Assembly (NCBI RefSeq): GCF_018332715.1
Contig: NZ_BOQP01000052.1
Span: 124,001-188,000, forward strand
Reading direction: 5' to 3'
DNA: 64,000 nt
Origin: Winogradskya consettensis
GTDB lineage: Bacteria; Actinomycetota; Actinomycetes; Mycobacteriales; Micromonosporaceae
Program-made: the position numbers and the translations under genes
The notes under the pieces: generated by a model
Databases searched by the model: none
Told to the model about the DNA's origin: nothing
Seen by the model: only the letters and a program-made list of their open reading frames with translations
Shown here: positions 43,985-51,714 of the stretch, piece by piece
How the letters are laid out: each line of letters starts with the position of its first letter
Numbering within the stretch: the first letter of the stretch is position 1

Positions 43985-46900
43985 GTGCTGGTCGTGCAGG
44001 GTGGGTGGACGGCGGGGCAGCTTGTCCTCTGGGCGGAGGACCCTGATCTCCCCCGGGGCACGTCCGCGCGGGCGAGGCGGCGCCCGCATCCCTTCGCGGT
44101 GTCGGCGGACGGGCTGGCAGCGGCACTCACCGACGCCGTTCCGCATGACGCCGGTCACGATCTGCTGACGCTCCAGCTTCCAGGCACCGGTTCCGGGCCG
44201 CTCCCGTCTCCCGAAACCGGCCTCGAGCCCGCGAAGCGGGGCGTGAAGCTCGGCTCCTGGGACACGCCGGTCCTGCTGATCCCGGGCGACCGGGCCCTGT
44301 CCGCTCTGGCGGCCCTCGCCGAGCCGGCGGACCCCGACGGCCCCTGGACGCCGGCCGCGTCCCTGCGATACCTCTCGCTGCTCGCCGGGTGGGGCTTCGA
44401 CCTGGCCCGTCGCGGCCGGATGCTGCCCCAGCTCGTCACCGAGGCCGGGGTGGCGACCGGGCGCTGGCGACCCGTGCTGACCGGGCCGGACGGCGCCGCG
44501 TTCCGGGACTTCGCGGTCGCAATGCCCCCGGTGTGCCGGGCGGCCGGCGGGACGGCGGCGGTGACCCTGCGCGGGGCGCTCGACGCCGTGACCGACTCCG
44601 CGGCACGGCAACTTCTTCCCGAACGGCTACTTCTCGGCGTACGCCCCGGGCCGAAAGCGGATCTCGGCGACCGCTGGGTCTCGTCGCTGACCGCCGCCGA
44701 CCCCACCCTGCCCGGCGCACGGCCGGCCGACATCGCCCAGCTGGCCAAGCCGCTCGAAGCCTGGCTGCGGGCCGCGCACGAGGCGAACGCGCCGATCCGG
44801 GTCAGCTTCCGCCTGGTCGAGCCGGAGGAGGGCGAGGACGAGTGGGGGCTCGATTTCGCCCTGCAGTCCGCCGAGGATCCCAGCCTCTACCTGCCCGCCG
44901 ACGACCTGTGGACCGGCGAGCGCATGCCCGGGCTCACCGCTCGCGCCGACGAGACGCTGCTGGCCGGGCTCGGCCGCGCCGTGCGCCTCTTCCCCGCGAT
45001 GCACGCCGCCCTGCTCGAGGCCCAGCCTAGCGCCATGGAGCTGAGCACCGCCGAGGCGCACGAATTCCTGCGTCAGGCGGCGCCGTTGCTGCAGGCCGCG
45101 GGCTTCGGGGTCCAGCTGCCGACCTGGGCCGGGCGCAAGGCCGTCGGATTGAAGCTGACCACCCGGACCAAGAGCACCACGCCGTCCGGCAAGGCCGCCG
45201 CGAGCTCCGGGTTCGGCCTCGACGAGCTGGTCTCGTTCCGCATCGACCTGGTGATCGGCGAGAGCACGGTCACCCCCGAGGAGCTGGCCGAGCTGGCGCG
45301 GCTCAAGGTGCCGCTGGTCCGGGTGCGGGGGCAGTGGGTCGAGCTGGATGACCGGCAGCTCGCGGCGGCGCTCAAGGCGGTGTCCCGGCGGCGCGAGGGC
45401 GAGCTGACCGCCGGTGAAGTGCTGCAGCAGGTGGTTGACGGGGGCGAGGAGGACCTGCCGCTCGTCGAGGTGGACGCGGAGGGGCTGCTCGGTGACCTGC
45501 TCTCCGGTGACGCTGAGCAACGGCTGGCGCCCCTGGCCACGCCCAGCGGCTTTCGGGGGGTGCTCCGGCCGTACCAGGAAAGGGGTCTGTCCTGGCTGCA
45601 CTTCCTCACCCAGCTGGGGCTCGGCGGGGTGCTGGCCGACGACATGGGCCTCGGCAAAACCGCGCAGACCCTGTCACTGCTGCTCACCGAGCGCGACAAC
45701 GGTGGTAAGCCGGGCCCCACGCTGCTCATCTGCCCGATGTCGCTGGTCAGCAACTGGCAGAAGGAAGCCGCACGCTTCGCACCCTCGCTGCGGGTCGAGG
45801 TGCATCACGGCGGCACCCGCAAGCGGGACGCGGAATTCCGGGAGCTGCTGGAACAGTCCGATGTGGTCGTCACCACCTACGGCACCGCGCTGCGCGATCT
45901 GGGCACTCTCCGCGAGGTCCAATGGGGACGCATCGTCTGTGACGAGGCACAGGCGATCAAGAACAGCGGGACCCGCCAGGCCCAGGCGGTCCGGTCCATC
46001 CCGGCGCGGACCAGGCTCGCTCTGACGGGTACGCCCGTGGAGAACCACCTAGCCGAACTGTGGTCCATCATGGAGTTCGCCAACCCCGGCCTGCTCGGCT
46101 CCGCGAAACGGTTCCGGAAAAGATTCCAGGAGCCCATCGAGGTACGCGGTGACGCCGACGCGACCGCAGCGCTCAAGCGAGCCACGGGCCCGTTCGTGCT
46201 ACGCCGCCTCAAAACCGACAAGTCGATCATCTCGGACCTGCCGGAGAAGAACGAGATGAAGGCGTGGTGCCGGCTGACCGCGGAGCAGGCCACGCTTTAC
46301 CAGGCAGTCGTCGAGGACATGCTCTCGGTGATCGAGGGCAGCGAGGGGATCCAGCGGCGCGGCAACGTGATCGCCGCGATGACCAAGCTCAAACAGGTCT
46401 GCAACCACCCCGCACACCTGCTCAAGGACGGATCCCGGCTGCCGGGGCGCTCGGGCAAGCTCGATCGGCTCGAGGAGCTGGCACAGGAGATCATCGAGGA
46501 CGGCGACAAGGCGCTGATCTTCACCCAGTATTCGGAGTTCGGGACGATGCTCCAGCCGTACCTCGCCGCGCAGCTCGACCGGCCGGTGCTGTGGCTGCAC
46601 GGCGGGCTCTCCAAGGCCAAGCGCGACGAGCTGGTGGACCGGTTCCAGAACGATCCCGAGCCGATGCTGTTCCTGCTGTCGCTGAAAGCCGCGGGCACGG
46701 GCCTCAACCTCACCGCCGCCAACCACGTCATCCACTACGACCGCTGGTGGAACCCCGCCGTCGAGGATCAGGCCACCGACCGTGCGTTCCGGATCGGGCA
46801 GTCGCGCAACGTCCAGGTCCGCAAGTTCATCTGCACCGGCACCCTGGAGGAGAAGATCGACGCCATGATCGAACGGAAGAAGGCGCTCGCCTCCTCCGTC

Positions 46901-46987
46901 GTCGGCACGGGCGAGGACTGGGTCTCCGAGCTGAACACCGACCAGCTGCGCGAACTGTTCTCCCTCGACACGGCGGCGGTGCGCTGA
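43985..46987 (+). CDS. SNF2-family helicase-like ATPase
   Basis: The protein has 1000 residues and starts at a GTG at 43985. The N-terminal 500 residues are actinobacterial-specific, with a region before the motor that resembles the SNF2-associated bacterial domain (DUF3670 type). The motor has Walker A DDMGLGKTAQT at about 550, DEAQAIKN at about 650 in place of DEAH, LTGTPVENHLAELWSIMEF, and the C-terminal FTQYSEFGTM, AGGT-like KAAGTGLNLTAAN and DRAFRIGQ motifs. It is a double-strand DNA translocase of the HepA/RapA-like group. It is translationally coupled through a minigene to a SWIM protein, a pairing common in actinobacteria whose role is not established. Confidence 0.93.
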   Translation: MLVVQGGWTAGQLVLWAEDPDLPRGTSARARRRPHPFAVSADGLAAALTDAVPHDAGHDLLTLQLPGTGSGPLPSPETGLEPAKRGVKLGSWDTPVLLIPGDRALSALAALAEPADPDGPWTPAASLRYLSLLAGWGFDLARRGRMLPQLVTEAGVATGRWRPVLTGPDGAAFRDFAVAMPPVCRAAGGTAAVTLRGALDAVTDSAARQLLPERLLLGVRPGPKADLGDRWVSSLTAADPTLPGARPADIAQLAKPLEAWLRAAHEANAPIRVSFRLVEPEEGEDEWGLDFALQSAEDPSLYLPADDLWTGERMPGLTARADETLLAGLGRAVRLFPAMHAALLEAQPSAMELSTAEAHEFLRQAAPLLQAAGFGVQLPTWAGRKAVGLKLTTRTKSTTPSGKAAASSGFGLDELVSFRIDLVIGESTVTPEELAELARLKVPLVRVRGQWVELDDRQLAAALKAVSRRREGELTAGEVLQQVVDGGEEDLPLVEVDAEGLLGDLLSGDAEQRLAPLATPSGFRGVLRPYQERGLSWLHFLTQLGLGGVLADDMGLGKTAQTLSLLLTERDNGGKPGPTLLICPMSLVSNWQKEAARFAPSLRVEVHHGGTRKRDAEFRELLEQSDVVVTTYGTALRDLGTLREVQWGRIVCDEAQAIKNSGTRQAQAVRSIPARTRLALTGTPVENHLAELWSIMEFANPGLLGSAKRFRKRFQEPIEVRGDADATAALKRATGPFVLRRLKTDKSIISDLPEKNEMKAWCRLTAEQATLYQAVVEDMLSVIEGSEGIQRRGNVIAAMTKLKQVCNHPAHLLKDGSRLPGRSGKLDRLEELAQEIIEDGDKALIFTQYSEFGTMLQPYLAAQLDRPVLWLHGGLSKAKRDELVDRFQNDPEPMLFLLSLKAAGTGLNLTAANHVIHYDRWWNPAVEDQATDRAFRIGQSRNVQVRKFICTGTLEEKIDAMIERKKALASSVVGTGEDWVSELNTDQLRELFSLDTAAVR

Positions 46988-47080
46988 TGCCGGCCTCCCT
47001 CCACCGCTACGGTGCGCTGATGCCGGCCTCCCTCCACCGCTACGGTCCGCTGATGCCGGCCTCCCTCCACACCGCGGCGG
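46978..47080. repeat. 33-bp tandem repeat, 3 copies, over the SNF2 stop codon
   Basis: Copies at 46978-47010 and 47011-47043 are identical and a third from 47044 is diverging. The first copy contains the helicase stop codon TGA; the unit also contains an ATG with context TGATGCCGG that resembles the start of the SWIM gene (TGACATGCCGG). Confidence 0.95.
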
Positions 47081-47088
47081 TGTGCTGA
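46987..47088 (+). CDS. 33-residue minigene with 11-residue repeats
   Basis: This short frame begins in a TGATG overlap with the helicase stop and ends in TGA one base before the ATG of the SWIM gene. It encodes MPASLHRYGAL, MPASLHRYGPL and MPASLHTAAVC, three 11-residue repeats from the 33-bp DNA repeat. The start/stop arrangement would carry ribosomes from the helicase to the SWIM gene without a gap. Whether the peptide itself has a function is unknown; it may simply be a by-product of repeat expansion that kept coupling. Confidence 0.45.
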   Translation: MPASLHRYGALMPASLHRYGPLMPASLHTAAVC

Positions 47089-47089
47089 C

Positions 47090-47983
47090 ATGCCGGTCGA
47101 CCCGGGCGGACGCTGGTTCGAGGGCGGTAGCGGCCCGATCCGCATCGACGGTGGCATCGCCGTGCGGGCCCAGCGCGGCAAGATCGGCTCCCAGTGGTGG
47201 TCGCGGCGCTTCGTCGACCTGCTCGAGAGCATCTGCCAGCCGGGACGACTCGGGCGCGGCCGGGCGTACGCGCGCAAGGGACAGGTCATCGACTTCGAGC
47301 TGACCCCGGGCCGGGTGTTCGGGCGGGTTCAGGGCTCGCGGCCGGACCCGTACGAGGTCACCATCACGATCCCCGCCTTCGACGACGAGCAGTGGGCCCA
47401 GCTCCTCGAAGCCCTCGGCGCCCAGGCGTTGTACCGCGCGGCGTTGCTGGCCGGCGACATGCCCCACGAGATCGTCGACGTGTTCGACGCCCACGGCATG
47501 CCGCTGTTCCCGCCCGACCTCGGCATGCACTGCAACTGCCCGGACTGGGGCGTGCCGTGCAAGCATGCGTCGGCGGTGCTCTACGTGCTGGCCGAGGCGT
47601 TCGACGACGATCCGTTCCTGGTCCTGGCCTGGCGGGGCCGCGACCGCGACGGCGTCCTGACCGCACTGCGCGGCCTGCCCGAACCGGAGGACGAGGTCGA
47701 CCCGCTCGCGGTCGACGACGAGCCCCTCGAATCGCGCCTCGGCGACTTCTACTCTCCGGCGTTGTCACTGGGCCGCCTGCGTGAACGCCCATCCCGGACC
47801 ACCACGCCCCCGGAGCTGTTGCTGCGGGTTCTCGACGCACCGCCGATCCGGGTACGCGCGATTCCCCTGGTCGATGTCCTGCGCCCCGCATACCGCGACC
47901 TGGCCGCCGCCGATTCCACCGCACCCGACCCCACTGCACCGACCCCGCCTGACCCCGGTCTCGCCTCGCCCGACCCCGGCTGA
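47090..47983 (+). CDS. SWIM zinc finger protein
   Basis: The protein has 297 residues. The SWIM motif CxCx(n)CxH is MHCNCPDWGVPCKHASAVLY at about residues 146-165. The N-terminus contains GSQWWSRRFVDLLES, frequent in SWIM proteins next to SNF2 helicases. SWIM domains bind DNA or proteins. The C-terminus ends in Pro/Asp-rich repeats (ADSTAPDPTAPTPPDPGLAS), which reflect DNA repeats continuing past the stop codon. It is coupled to the helicase gene through the minigene and probably acts with it on DNA. Confidence 0.92.
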   Translation: MPVDPGGRWFEGGSGPIRIDGGIAVRAQRGKIGSQWWSRRFVDLLESICQPGRLGRGRAYARKGQVIDFELTPGRVFGRVQGSRPDPYEVTITIPAFDDEQWAQLLEALGAQALYRAALLAGDMPHEIVDVFDAHGMPLFPPDLGMHCNCPDWGVPCKHASAVLYVLAEAFDDDPFLVLAWRGRDRDGVLTALRGLPEPEDEVDPLAVDDEPLESRLGDFYSPALSLGRLRERPSRTTTPPELLLRVLDAPPIRVRAIPLVDVLRPAYRDLAAADSTAPDPTAPTPPDPGLASPDPG

Positions 47984-48009
47984 CTCGGGTCTCGCCTCGC
48001 CCGACCCCG
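47957..48009. repeat. 22-bp direct repeat flanking the SWIM gene stop
   Basis: GGTCTCGCCTCGCCCGACCCCG occurs at 47957-47978 and 47988-48009, either side of the TGA stop at 47981-47983. A shorter partial copy follows. The same theme of tandem duplication at a gene end is seen at nuoN and the SNF2 gene. Confidence 0.9.
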
Positions 48010-48103
48010 CCTCGCCCGGTCTCTCGGACCCGGTCGCGCTTCGCCAACTGCCTAGACATCAGTTCTTGTCTATTGACACGGAGTCTTAACAGTTCGATCC
48101 TGT

Positions 48104-48115
48104 GAGAGCGCTCTC
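48104..48115. promoter_or_regulatory. LacI-type operator upstream of the GH64 gene
   Basis: GAGAGCGCTCTC is a perfect 12-bp palindrome 35 bp before the start codon. It resembles sugar-responsive LacI-family operators of actinomycetes such as the CebR box TGGGAGCGCTCCCA. A TTGACA (48073-48078) upstream could be the -35 box; the -10 box is not clear. Repression lifted by a glucan breakdown product is a reasonable inference. Confidence 0.55.
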
Positions 48116-48150
48116 CCCCTTGCGCGCACCCTCATCCCCGAGGAGTCTCC

Positions 48151-49755
48151 GTGCGTACAAAAAGAAGGCTCTTGCAGGCCGTCGCCGCCCTCGCGATGAC
48201 CGTCCCAGCGGCCGTCACCGCCCTCTCATCCCCCGCCCAGGCAATCGGCCCCGCCCTCCTGCCGGTTACCGTCACCAACAACACCGGCCGCGGCGAAGCG
48301 ACCTACCTCTACGTCATCGGCACCAACCTCAGCACCGGCCGCCTCGGATACGTCAACCAGGGCGGCACGTTCACGGCATGGCCCGCCGGGCAGATCCCAC
48401 CCTCCCCGGCACCGGACGTGGCAATCGGCGGCCCCGGAAACGGCGGATCGACCACGGTGCAGTTCCCGCGCGGATTCTCCGGCCGGCTCTACTTCTCCTT
48501 CGGCACCAAACTGAAGCTGTTCCTCACCCCGGACGGATTCGTGCAACCGGCACCCTGGTCATCGGGAGACGCCAACCACGACATCCTGTTCGACTGGAGC
48601 GAGTTCACCTACAACGACGGCGGCCTCTGGCTCAACAGCACCCAGGTCGACATGCTCTCCGTCCCCCACGCCGTCTCCGTGACCGGCGCAAACGGCGCCA
48701 CCTCCCGCGAGGGCGAACTGGTCAGCGACGGCCGCAACAAGGTCTTCAACGCGATCAAGGCCCAATCCGGCTGGGCGAACACCGTCTACACCCGCGCCGA
48801 CGGCACCGTCCTGCGCGCCCTCGCACCCGGAAAAGCAGCCGGTGCGGGCCAGTTCAGCACCACTTATTACGACTCGTACATCACTTCGGCATGGAACGCC
48901 TACACCAGTAAAACTCTCACGGTGGTGCCGTTCGGCGACCAGCCCAACACCAAATACTTCGGGCGTACGTCCGGCAACGTCATGACCTTCACCAACACCT
49001 CCGGCCAGACGGTCACCTCGTTCAACAAGCCGTCCTCATCCTCGGTATGGGGCTGCGACGGCGACCTGTTCGCCCCGAACGACCTCGTCGTCGGCCCGAT
49101 CGCCCGAACCCTCTGCGCCGCCCTCAACCGCGGCACCCTCGGCACGATCGACACCCAGCCGTCCACCAACGCGGCGCAGTTCTACCAGAACAACCCCGCG
49201 AACCAGTACGGCAAAATCATCCACCAGAACATGGTCGACGGTAAGGCCTACGCTTTCGCCTTCGACGACGTCGGCAACTTCGAATCCCTCGTCCACGACG
49301 GCGACCCCCGCTCCGCCGCCATCACCCTCACCCCCTTCGGCGCCGGCGGCGGCACCACCCCGCCCCCCAGCAGCGGCGGCGTCCCGGTCATCAACGACTG
49401 GAACGGCAAATGCGTCGACGTCCCCAACGGCAGCTTCGTCGACAGCGCACCCCTGCAGATGTGGACCTGCAACGGGTCTGCCGCCCAGGGCTGGAACTTC
49501 ACCGGCGGGACTGTTCAGGCCGGGGGCAAGTGCATGGATGTTGCTGCGGGGTCGGTTGCCAATGGGGCGGCTATTCAGCTCTACAGCTGCAATGGCACCG
49601 GGGCTCAGCAGTTCGTTCTGTCCTCGGCGGGGGATCTGGTCAATGTCGCTGCTAACAAGTGCATCGATGTCAAGGACTGGAATGCTGCTGATGGGGCTCG
49701 GTTGCAGTTGTGGGACTGTGCTGGGACTGCTAATCAGAAGTGGCATAAAGGCTGA
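48151..49755 (+). CDS. Secreted GH64 beta-1,3-glucanase with ricin-type carbohydrate-binding domain
   Basis: The protein has 534 residues. A signal peptide ends at PAQA (28-31). The catalytic part (about 35-400) matches family GH64 laminaripentaose-producing glucanases, for example LPVTVTNNTGRGEATYLYVI and the FDWSEFTYND region. A Gly/Thr/Pro linker leads to a C-terminal ricin B/CBM13 trefoil (about 412-534) with three QxW-like repeats (QGWNF, QQFVL, QKWHKG). It should degrade fungal or algal beta-1,3-glucan outside the cell. Codon use changes abruptly near 49480 from C-ending to G/T-ending. Confidence 0.92.
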   Translation: MRTKRRLLQAVAALAMTVPAAVTALSSPAQAIGPALLPVTVTNNTGRGEATYLYVIGTNLSTGRLGYVNQGGTFTAWPAGQIPPSPAPDVAIGGPGNGGSTTVQFPRGFSGRLYFSFGTKLKLFLTPDGFVQPAPWSSGDANHDILFDWSEFTYNDGGLWLNSTQVDMLSVPHAVSVTGANGATSREGELVSDGRNKVFNAIKAQSGWANTVYTRADGTVLRALAPGKAAGAGQFSTTYYDSYITSAWNAYTSKTLTVVPFGDQPNTKYFGRTSGNVMTFTNTSGQTVTSFNKPSSSSVWGCDGDLFAPNDLVVGPIARTLCAALNRGTLGTIDTQPSTNAAQFYQNNPANQYGKIIHQNMVDGKAYAFAFDDVGNFESLVHDGDPRSAAITLTPFGAGGGTTPPPSSGGVPVINDWNGKCVDVPNGSFVDSAPLQMWTCNGSAAQGWNFTGGTVQAGGKCMDVAAGSVANGAAIQLYSCNGTGAQQFVLSSAGDLVNVAANKCIDVKDWNAADGARLQLWDCAGTANQKWHKG

Positions 49756-49774
49756 TTGTTTCTCGCTGGTGGAC

Positions 49775-49849
49775 GGGTGAGGGCCGGGGTCCCCAAGACA
49801 GGCTTCAAGGGCGTTTTTATGCCTGTCTTGGGAACCCCGGCCCTCACCC
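49775..49849. terminator. Left hairpin of the inverted element; GH64 terminator
   Basis: Two 29-bp arms (49775-49803, 49821-49849) with one mismatch enclose a 17-nt loop TTCAAGGGCGTTTTTAT. It lies 20 bp after the GH64 stop codon and can act as its terminator. The same structure, inverted, is at 50631-50705. Confidence 0.85.
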
Positions 49850-50344
49850 TTGCATGCGAGCCATTTCTGCTTTGACGTTGGTTACTGGGCGCTGGGTGCA
49901 CGGCTGGGCTCTGCGTTCACCTTCTGCTTCTTGGTCTGGCTGCCGCGCTGGGGTTGGCGTCACTGCAGGCCTGGCAGCAGGCCCGGCTGAGTGGTGGGTC
50001 TTGCGACGCACCTCGCCGCTTCAGGTAAAGCATTCGGCGCACCCGCCACTGCCCCGCACGCGCCATTGACCAAACCCCGGGACAACTCACTGTGGGTTGC
50101 TCGTGCCCATGCCTTCGAAATCACGCGACCAACTCGCCGTGGACCACCCCACGCCCTCCACGGCAATGACGCGCCCACCCCAAAGCCTCACCGCCCAGTA
50201 CCCCCGGCCCTCCCCCACACCCAAACACAAGCCCCACCTCAAAATTGACCGCCAACCCAAACCCCATACCTGATCGACAAAGAACCCCAAACCCACAACG
50301 AGCCCACACAAAGCCGCCACCAAAGAACCCAGAACCACGGCGTC

Positions 50345-50428
50345 CACGCGCGAGGCTGTCAACGGAGAGCACAGGACCACGGTGGGCACGCGCGAGGCTG
50401 TCAACGGAGAGCGCAGAACCATGATGGG
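50345..50428. repeat. 42-bp tandem repeat, 2 copies
   Basis: Units at 50345-50386 and 50387-50428 begin CACGCGCGAGGCTGTCAACG and differ at four positions. A decayed partial copy precedes them. They lie at the inner edge of the right arm of the inverted element. Confidence 0.9.
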
Positions 50429-50630
50429 CGGCGGCGGAGCGGTTTGCGGACTGCGCGACCGGCGAGGTACGTCGCGAGACCCACCACCCAGCTCGGCCCG
50501 CTGGCAGCCACCAAGGCTAGGCCGACCAAAGCGCGGCAGCCAGACCACAAAGCACGAGGTGGACGCGGAGGCCAAGCCATGCATCCAGAGCTCGGTGACC
50601 AATATCTGCGAGCGAGAGGCGTAGCGGCAA

Positions 50631-50705
50631 GGGTGGGGGCCTGGGTGGCCAAGACAGGCATAAAAACGCCCTTAAAGCCTGTCTTGGCCACCCAGGCCCC
50701 CACCC
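50631..50705. terminator. Right hairpin of the inverted element
   Basis: Perfect 29-bp arms (50631-50659, 50677-50705) enclose the loop ATAAAAACGCCCTTAAA, which is the reverse complement of the left loop at 16 of 17 positions. Arm differences from the left copy are compensated on the opposite arm. Confidence 0.9.
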
Positions 50706-50755
50706 GTCCACCGCAACAATCCCACCCTCCAGCACCACGTCATAGGCTCGAAGAC

Positions 50756-51712
50756 ATGAGCGAAATGACCCACCGCCGCCTAGGCGCATCCGGCCTGGTA
50801 GTCAGCACAATCGGCCTAGGCTGCAACAACTTCGGCCGCAAGCTGGACCTGGACGGCACCCAGGAAGTAGTAGACGCGGCACTGGACGCGGGAATCACGC
50901 TGTTCGACACAGCTGACATCTACGGCACCCCGCACGGCGCTTCGGAAGAGCTGTTGGGGCAGGCGTTGAAGGGGCGCCGGGACCAGGTGGTGCTGGCGAC
51001 GAAGTTCGGGATGGACATGGGGGGTATGAACGGCGCGGACCGGGGGGCTCGGGGGGCTCGGAGTTACATCGTACGGGCGGTGGAGGCTTCGTTGCGGCGG
51101 TTGGAGACGGATTACATCGATTTGTACCAGATGCATCAGCCGGATGAGGCGACTCCGATCGATGAGACGCTGGCGGCGCTCGATGATCTGGTGCGGGCCG
51201 GGAAGGTTCGGTATCTGGGGAATTCGAATTTTGCCGGGTGGCAGATCGCTGATGCTGACTGGACGGCGCGGGCTGATGGGCGGACTCCGTTTGTGAGTGC
51301 GCAGAATCAGTACAGCTTGTTGAACCGGCAGGTGGAGGATGAGGTCGCGCCTGCTTGCGAGCGGTTCGGGTTGGGGCTTCTGCCGTTCTTCCCGCTCGAT
51401 AGTGGACTGTTGAGCGGTAAGTACCGGCGGGGGCAGAAGCCGGCTGCGGGGACGCGGCTGGCGACCGAGCGGCATCAGCGTTGGTGGGATGGTGCTGACT
51501 GGGACAGGATTGAGGCGCTCACCGAGTTCGGGCGGGAGCGGGGCCATTCCCTGCTGGATGTGGCCATTGCGGGGCTTGCCGCTCAGCCTGCCGTCAGCAG
51601 TGTCATCGCGGGGGCGACTTCGGCTTCGCAGGTGCAGCAGAATGCCGCCGCGGGTGCCTGGCAGTTGACCGCGGATGATCTCGCGGAGCTGTCCCGGGTT
51701 CTGGACGCATAG
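50756..51712 (+). CDS. Aldo/keto reductase
   Basis: The protein is 318 residues from the ATG at 50756 (MSEMTHRRLGASGLVVSTIG). The catalytic tetrad is Asp51, Tyr56, Lys83 and His127 (FDTADIYG, ATKFG, QMHQPD). The C-terminal NADPH-binding segment SSVIAGATSASQVQQNAAA is present. It belongs to the AKR group related to YghZ/L-glyceraldehyde-3-phosphate reductases; substrate unknown. The ribosome site is weak. Composition shifts from C-rich to G/T-rich on the coding strand about 200 bp into the gene. The IMPase-like gene follows after 2 bp, so the two form an operon. Confidence 0.93.
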   Translation: MSEMTHRRLGASGLVVSTIGLGCNNFGRKLDLDGTQEVVDAALDAGITLFDTADIYGTPHGASEELLGQALKGRRDQVVLATKFGMDMGGMNGADRGARGARSYIVRAVEASLRRLETDYIDLYQMHQPDEATPIDETLAALDDLVRAGKVRYLGNSNFAGWQIADADWTARADGRTPFVSAQNQYSLLNRQVEDEVAPACERFGLGLLPFFPLDSGLLSGKYRRGQKPAAGTRLATERHQRWWDGADWDRIEALTEFGRERGHSLLDVAIAGLAAQPAVSSVIAGATSASQVQQNAAAGAWQLTADDLAELSRVLDA

Positions 51713-51714
51713 CG

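Larger units (their letters stand above)
49754..50721. repeat. Inverted-duplicated intergenic element with hairpin ends, about 970 bp
   Basis: The left part (49754 to about 50050) and the reverse complement of the right part (about 50429 to 50721) are homologous. Both begin GATTGTT and GGTGGACGGGTG, then a 29-bp-arm hairpin, then a shared inner sequence including CTGGCTGCCGCGCT and GGTGGTGGGTCT. The centre has a 42-bp tandem repeat. No transposase or reliable gene is present, and the element fills the whole gap between the GH64 and aldo/keto reductase genes. It could be a MITE- or BIME-like element or a duplicated terminator block. Confidence 0.8.

Noticed and set aside
49854-50602. Short protein genes inside the inverted element
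   Set aside because: Frames on both strands are short, overlap each other, lack ribosome sites and translate to low-complexity sequence; only DNA-level similarity is consistent.
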